From assembly GCA_002314805.1 (NCBI GenBank), contig DCHJ01000086.1:3713-12758 (forward strand): DNA of 9,046 bases, given 5' to 3'. The DNA comes from Lachnospiraceae bacterium UBA1755 (GTDB lineage Bacteria; Bacillota; Clostridia; Lachnospirales; Lachnospiraceae). The translations under genes and the position numbers were made by a program. Below the pieces are notes generated by a model. It saw nothing but the letters and a program-made list of their open reading frames with translations, had not been told where the DNA came from and made no database searches. This document shows positions 5,960 to 9,046 of this stretch, piece after piece. The first letter of the stretch is position 1, and every line of letters starts with the position of its first letter.

Positions 5960-7351
5960 ATGGAATCAAAACACGTAGGAAAAGTAATTCAGGCGACCGG
6001 ACCTGTACTTGATATCCGCTTCAGGGAAGGAGAAATACCTTCTCTGCTTAATGCAGTTGAGATCATGATCGGCGACAGAAGACTGGTCTGTGAGGTCGCT
6101 CAGCAGATCGGTGATGACGTGGTAAGGTGTATCGCCATGAGTTCCACCGACGGTATAGTACGGGGTATGGATGCCGTAGACACGGGTGATACGATCAAAG
6201 TGCCTGTAGGCGATGAATGCCTCGGAAGAGTATTCAATCTCCTGGGTGAGCCTGTTGATGATCTTCCCGCACCGGATATCAAAGAGAAGTGGTCTATCCA
6301 CAGACCGGCTCCGTCCTTTGAAGAGCAGACTCCGGCTGCATCTATCCTGGAAACAGGCATCAAGGTCGTTGATCTTATCTGTCCTTATGCCAAGGGCGGC
6401 AAGATAGGTCTTTTCGGCGGTGCAGGTGTAGGAAAGACAGTACTTATCATGGAGCTTATCCATAATATTGCCACTGAGCATGGCGGAATATCGGTATTCA
6501 CCGGTGTAGGAGAGAGGACCCGTGAGGGCAACGATCTCTACGGAGAAATGAAGGAAAGCGGAGTAATTGACAAGACAGCTCTTGTATACGGTCAGATGAA
6601 TGAGCCGCCGGGAGCAAGGATGAGGGTAGGTCTTTCCGGTCTTACCATGGCTGAGTATTTCCGTGATGTCAGGAATCAGGATGTACTCCTTTTCATCGAC
6701 AACATCTTCAGATTTACACAGGCAGGTTCGGAGGTTTCGGCACTACTAGGACGTATGCCTTCGGCCGTAGGCTATCAGCCTACTCTTGCCACTGAGATGG
6801 GTGCGCTTCAGGAACGTATCACTTCTACCAGAAAGGGTTCCATAACATCCGTACAGGCTGTATACGTGCCTGCAGATGATCTTACGGATCCTGCTCCGGC
6901 AACCACATTTACTCATCTGGATGCTACTACGGTACTGTCAAGAGATATTGCTTCCCAGGGTATCTATCCTGCTGTTGATCCTCTTGATTCCACAAGCCGC
7001 ATCCTTTCCCCCGACATTGTGGGTCAGGAGCATTATGAGGTGGCAAGAGGTGTACAGCGTACACTTCAGAGATATAAGGAGCTGCAGGATATCATTGCCA
7101 TCATGGGTATGGATGAGCTTTCCGATGAGGATAAGCTTACAGTAACAAGAGCCCGCAAGGTACAGAGATTCCTCTCACAGAGCTTTTCTGTTGCTGAGCA
7201 GTTCACAGGAAGCAAGGGTGTATATGTCCCGCTCAAGGAGACGGTAAGAGGCTTCAGGGAGATACTTGACGGCAGGTGCGATGATATTCCTGAAAGTGCA
7301 TTCCTGTATGCAGGTACTATTGATGATGTGTATGCAAAGGCGGGTAAGTAG
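5960..7351 (+). CDS. atpD: F1 ATP synthase subunit beta (catalytic)
   Basis: This 463-residue catalytic subunit makes or hydrolyses ATP in the F1 head. It starts with the beta-barrel motif GKVIQATGPVLDIRF. The Walker A P-loop is GGAGVGKT (153-160), and GERTREGND (184-192) contains the catalytic Glu185. The Walker B strand is VLLFIDNIF (242-250) with D247. The alpha/beta signature is PAVDPLDSTS (337-346). The lever that contacts gamma and epsilon is DELSDED (385-391), one residue off the classic DELSEED (Asp for Glu, charge kept). All catalytic residues are present, so the subunit should be active. The open frame extends upstream to 5747, but the ATG at 5960 is chosen on ribosome binding site and family length. 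The stop TAG (7349-7351) is part of the atpC ribosome binding site. Confidence 0.98.
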   Translation: MESKHVGKVIQATGPVLDIRFREGEIPSLLNAVEIMIGDRRLVCEVAQQIGDDVVRCIAMSSTDGIVRGMDAVDTGDTIKVPVGDECLGRVFNLLGEPVDDLPAPDIKEKWSIHRPAPSFEEQTPAASILETGIKVVDLICPYAKGGKIGLFGGAGVGKTVLIMELIHNIATEHGGISVFTGVGERTREGNDLYGEMKESGVIDKTALVYGQMNEPPGARMRVGLSGLTMAEYFRDVRNQDVLLFIDNIFRFTQAGSEVSALLGRMPSAVGYQPTLATEMGALQERITSTRKGSITSVQAVYVPADDLTDPAPATTFTHLDATTVLSRDIASQGIYPAVDPLDSTSRILSPDIVGQEHYEVARGVQRTLQRYKELQDIIAIMGMDELSDEDKLTVTRARKVQRFLSQSFSVAEQFTGSKGVYVPLKETVRGFREILDGRCDDIPESAFLYAGTIDDVYAKAGK

Positions 7352-7362
7352 GAGGATATCTC

Positions 7363-7767
7363 ATGGCCAATACCTTCCAATTGAGAGTGGTATCACTTGA
7401 CGGAGTGCAGTTTACAGGTGCTGTACAGTCAGTAAGCTGCAGAGCCATCGACGGTGATCTGGCGATACTGGCGCAACACAGAAACTATATCACTGCTGTA
7501 GGGATGGGTACTGCCGTCATCGTGACGGAGGACGGTACCGAAAAGCGGGCTGCCTGTATCGGGGGCATGCTTTCCATGATAGATAACCAGTGCAGTCTCA
7601 TCGTGACGACATGGGAATGGGACAGTGAGATCGATGTAGATCGTGCAGAGCGCGCCAAAGAGAGAGCAGAGGATGCTCTCAGAGATCTGAATATCTCAGA
7701 GAAGGACTATAAGCTGGCATCTGCCAGACTCAGAAGAGCCCTTGTAAGACTTAATACAGCAGGATAA
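7363..7767 (+). CDS. atpC: F1 ATP synthase subunit epsilon
   Basis: This 134-residue subunit sits on the rotor between gamma and the c-ring and can inhibit ATP hydrolysis. The N-terminal beta sandwich (about 1-85) contains IDGDLAILAQHRNYITA (29-45), corresponding to the usual G-x-x-x-I-L-x-x-H segment. The C-terminal part (about 88-132) is a two-helix hairpin. IDVDRA (90-95) matches the I(L)DxxRA motif that binds ATP in epsilon of Bacillus PS3, and Arg residues in the second helix (122, 124, 125, 129) fit the same site, so ATP-dependent control is plausible. TAGGAGG (7349-7355) provides the ribosome binding site and includes the atpD stop codon, linking translation of the two genes. Confidence 0.95.
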   Translation: MANTFQLRVVSLDGVQFTGAVQSVSCRAIDGDLAILAQHRNYITAVGMGTAVIVTEDGTEKRAACIGGMLSMIDNQCSLIVTTWEWDSEIDVDRAERAKERAEDALRDLNISEKDYKLASARLRRALVRLNTAG

Positions 7768-7776
7768 TGTTCAGAT

Positions 7777-7828
7777 CACTGAAAAAGTGTCAGAATTGAT
7801 CATGACACTGAAAGATACAGAATTTCAG
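7777..7828 (+). promoter_or_regulatory. Overlapping alternative hairpins between atpC and MATE gene
   Basis: Three pairings share arms. CACT 7777-7780 pairs with AGTG 7786-7789. AGTGTCA 7786-7792 pairs with TGACACT 7803-7809. CTGAAA 7808-7813 pairs with TTTCAG 7823-7828. The middle stem is a perfect 7-bp one. They exclude each other in part, as in attenuators, but no T-run follows, so a true intrinsic terminator is not supported. No clear promoter is seen in the gap. Confidence 0.4.
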
Positions 7829-7850
7829 ACCGGAAAAGAGCAAGTCAGCA

Positions 7851-9046
7851 ATGGAGAGGTTTTGTACAGACAGGGATTTCCTGAAGAAATATTTTTCGCT
7901 TGCCGCAATACTTGTATTGCAGCAGGCGATCGTTCTGTCTGTAAATCTTCTGGACAATATCATGATCGGTTCTTATACCGAGAATGCTCTTGCGGGAGTT
8001 ACAATAGCCAATCAGATACATTTTGTTTATAACGGACTGCTTGACGGTCTGTGCTGCGGTGTGACTGTGCTGGGGAGCCAGTACTGGGGCAAGAAGGACA
8101 GCAATGAGGTAAAGCATGTTGCTTCCACGGGCTTCCTTGTGGGCTTTGCTTTCACTATGCTGGTATTCATCCTTCTGTGTACGATACCCGGTCCCCTCGT
8201 GGGCCTGTTTACCCGTGATCCTGAAGTTGCATATGAAGCCATCAGGTATATAGGGATTATCAAATGGTCATATCCTTTCTTTGCGGTATCAATGGCTCTT
8301 CTGGCAGCAATGAGGAGCATAGGATCGGCCACCATAGCACTTGCCGTATCGGTGACGGCACTTTTTGTCAACTGCGGTCTTAACTATACTCTGATTTTCG
8401 GACACTTCGGAGCTCCGGAGCTGGGATCCTTCGGTGCAGGTCTTGCAACGATGATCTCCAGGGTCGTTGAGATGATCATAGTAGCAGTGTATGTCTTTTT
8501 TATAGAAAAACAGCTCAGGATAAGACTGAAGGAGCTGATCACTCCGCGCCTTGACAATCTGGGCAGATATATGAAGGTAGCCGGACCGGTCCTTGTGGCC
8601 CAGGGAACCTTCTGCGCAGGCAATGCTGCGCAGACAATTGTGCTGGGGAATATGAGTACGCTTGCCCTTGCAGCTAATTCAATGGCAAATGCACTCTATC
8701 AGCTGGTAAAGGTAATGGCTATCGGAGCAGCAAATGCGGCTGCTGTCATCATGGGACAGTGCATCTCCAGAGGTAAGGAGTATGCTGTCAGATGTGCCAA
8801 TACACTGCAGGTGATCTTCATCGGGGTAGGAATACTTATAGCACTTGTCATGCTTATTGGACGTATCCCCATACTCAGTATGTATAATGTATCAGAAGAG
8901 ACAAGGGCGCTTGCAGACAGATTTATGATACTGCTGAGCTTCGTGGGATTCTGTATGTCATATCAGATGAGCTGCAACTGCGGCATCACGAGAGGCGGAG
9001 GAGATCCTGCGTTTGTCATGTATCTGGATCTGATATGTATATGGTG
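7851..9046 (+). CDS. MATE-family multidrug/Na+ (or H+) antiporter, 3' truncated
   Basis: The frame starting at the ATG at 7851 stays open to the window edge (398 residues plus two bases). An in-frame stop at 7809-7811 and no other start codon between fix the start; GGAAAAGAG (7832-7840) is its ribosome binding site. The product is strongly hydrophobic with about ten helices visible and fits the MATE export family (usual length about 450). Typical features are the first helix ending LLDNIMIG (33-40), whose Asp35 matches the conserved TM1 acid of NorM-type transporters, GLLDGLCCGVTVLGSQYWG (62-80) in the family's helix 2 region, the second-half repeat beginning near GPVLVAQGTF (245-254), and TRGGGDPAF (380-388). 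MATE proteins expel drugs or metabolites using Na+ or H+. The substrate cannot be told. It may be co-transcribed with the atp genes. Confidence 0.9.
   Translation, partial: MERFCTDRDFLKKYFSLAAILVLQQAIVLSVNLLDNIMIGSYTENALAGVTIANQIHFVYNGLLDGLCCGVTVLGSQYWGKKDSNEVKHVASTGFLVGFAFTMLVFILLCTIPGPLVGLFTRDPEVAYEAIRYIGIIKWSYPFFAVSMALLAAMRSIGSATIALAVSVTALFVNCGLNYTLIFGHFGAPELGSFGAGLATMISRVVEMIIVAVYVFFIEKQLRIRLKELITPRLDNLGRYMKVAGPVLVAQGTFCAGNAAQTIVLGNMSTLALAANSMANALYQLVKVMAIGAANAAAVIMGQCISRGKEYAVRCANTLQVIFIGVGILIALVMLIGRIPILSMYNVSEETRALADRFMILLSFVGFCMSYQMSCNCGITRGGGDPAFVMYLDLICIW

Noticed and set aside
5966..6481. Antisense open frame (171 codons) opposite the start of atpD
   Set aside because: It lies wholly opposite a highly conserved gene, has no family features and no initiation site.
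7786..7809. Intrinsic terminator after atpC
   Set aside because: The 7-bp stem is perfect, but the following bases (GAAAGATACAG) contain no T-run, so it was kept only as a possible regulatory hairpin.
7787..8032. + strand frame (81 codons) from a GTG overlapping the MATE start
   Set aside because: The other frame gives a clear MATE N-terminus with continuous homology-like features; this one yields a Cys/Ser-rich product that stops early.
1..9046. A previously undescribed defence, mobile or biosynthetic system
   Set aside because: Nearly all the window is accounted for by standard atp genes and a MATE gene. No tRNA, rRNA, CRISPR repeats, transposase, integrase or attachment-site repeats were seen.

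Overview
This window holds a complete F-type (F1Fo) ATP synthase operon, flanked by a possible scrap of an upstream gene and the first 398 codons of a MATE-family transporter. Gene order is atpZ-like, atpI, atpB (a), atpE (c), atpF (b), atpH (delta), atpA (alpha), atpG (gamma), atpD (beta), atpC (epsilon), then MATE. All genes lie on the + strand. The order, strong AGGAGG-type ribosome binding sites, a TTG start on the first gene, moderate GC, cysteine-rich proteins and a Na+-type rotor subunit suggest an anaerobic Firmicute of the class Clostridia, perhaps Lachnospiraceae. That placement is inferred from gene order and protein character, not from a marker gene.

Layout: bases 1-194 are upstream DNA with a possible terminator hairpin (144-175) overlapping a good sigma-A-like promoter (152-180). 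The two accessory membrane genes follow (195-449 and 628-1146), then the Fo genes (1186-2997) and the F1 genes (2994-7767). Spacing is tight in the F1 half: a 4-base ATGA overlap at atpF/atpH, then gaps of 14, 14, 19 and 11 bases. It is looser in the Fo half. The longest gap, 186 bases between atpE and atpF, has three predicted hairpins and two five-codon mini-ORFs. The last mini-ORF overlaps the atpF start as TAATG. After atpC an 83-base gap has overlapping alternative hairpins but no T-tract, so transcription may run on into the MATE gene.

How the parts work together: a, b and the c-ring form the membrane ion turbine. Gamma and epsilon form the rotating shaft, alpha3beta3 is the catalytic head, and b2-delta is the stator. 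AtpI, and possibly AtpZ, belong to families linked to c-ring assembly and cation handling. The main biological point is the coupling ion. The c subunit has Glu at the place where Ilyobacter-type Na+ synthases have Gln (E34), together with the essential Glu (E67), Thr68 and Tyr72. This is the two-carboxylate Na+ signature described for Fusobacterium nucleatum, so the enzyme is probably Na+-coupled.

I found no unknown multi-gene system. The points worth follow-up are the rotor ion site, unusual residues in the subunit a channel, the atpE-atpF leader, the terminator/promoter overlap at the start of the operon and the possible read-through into MATE.
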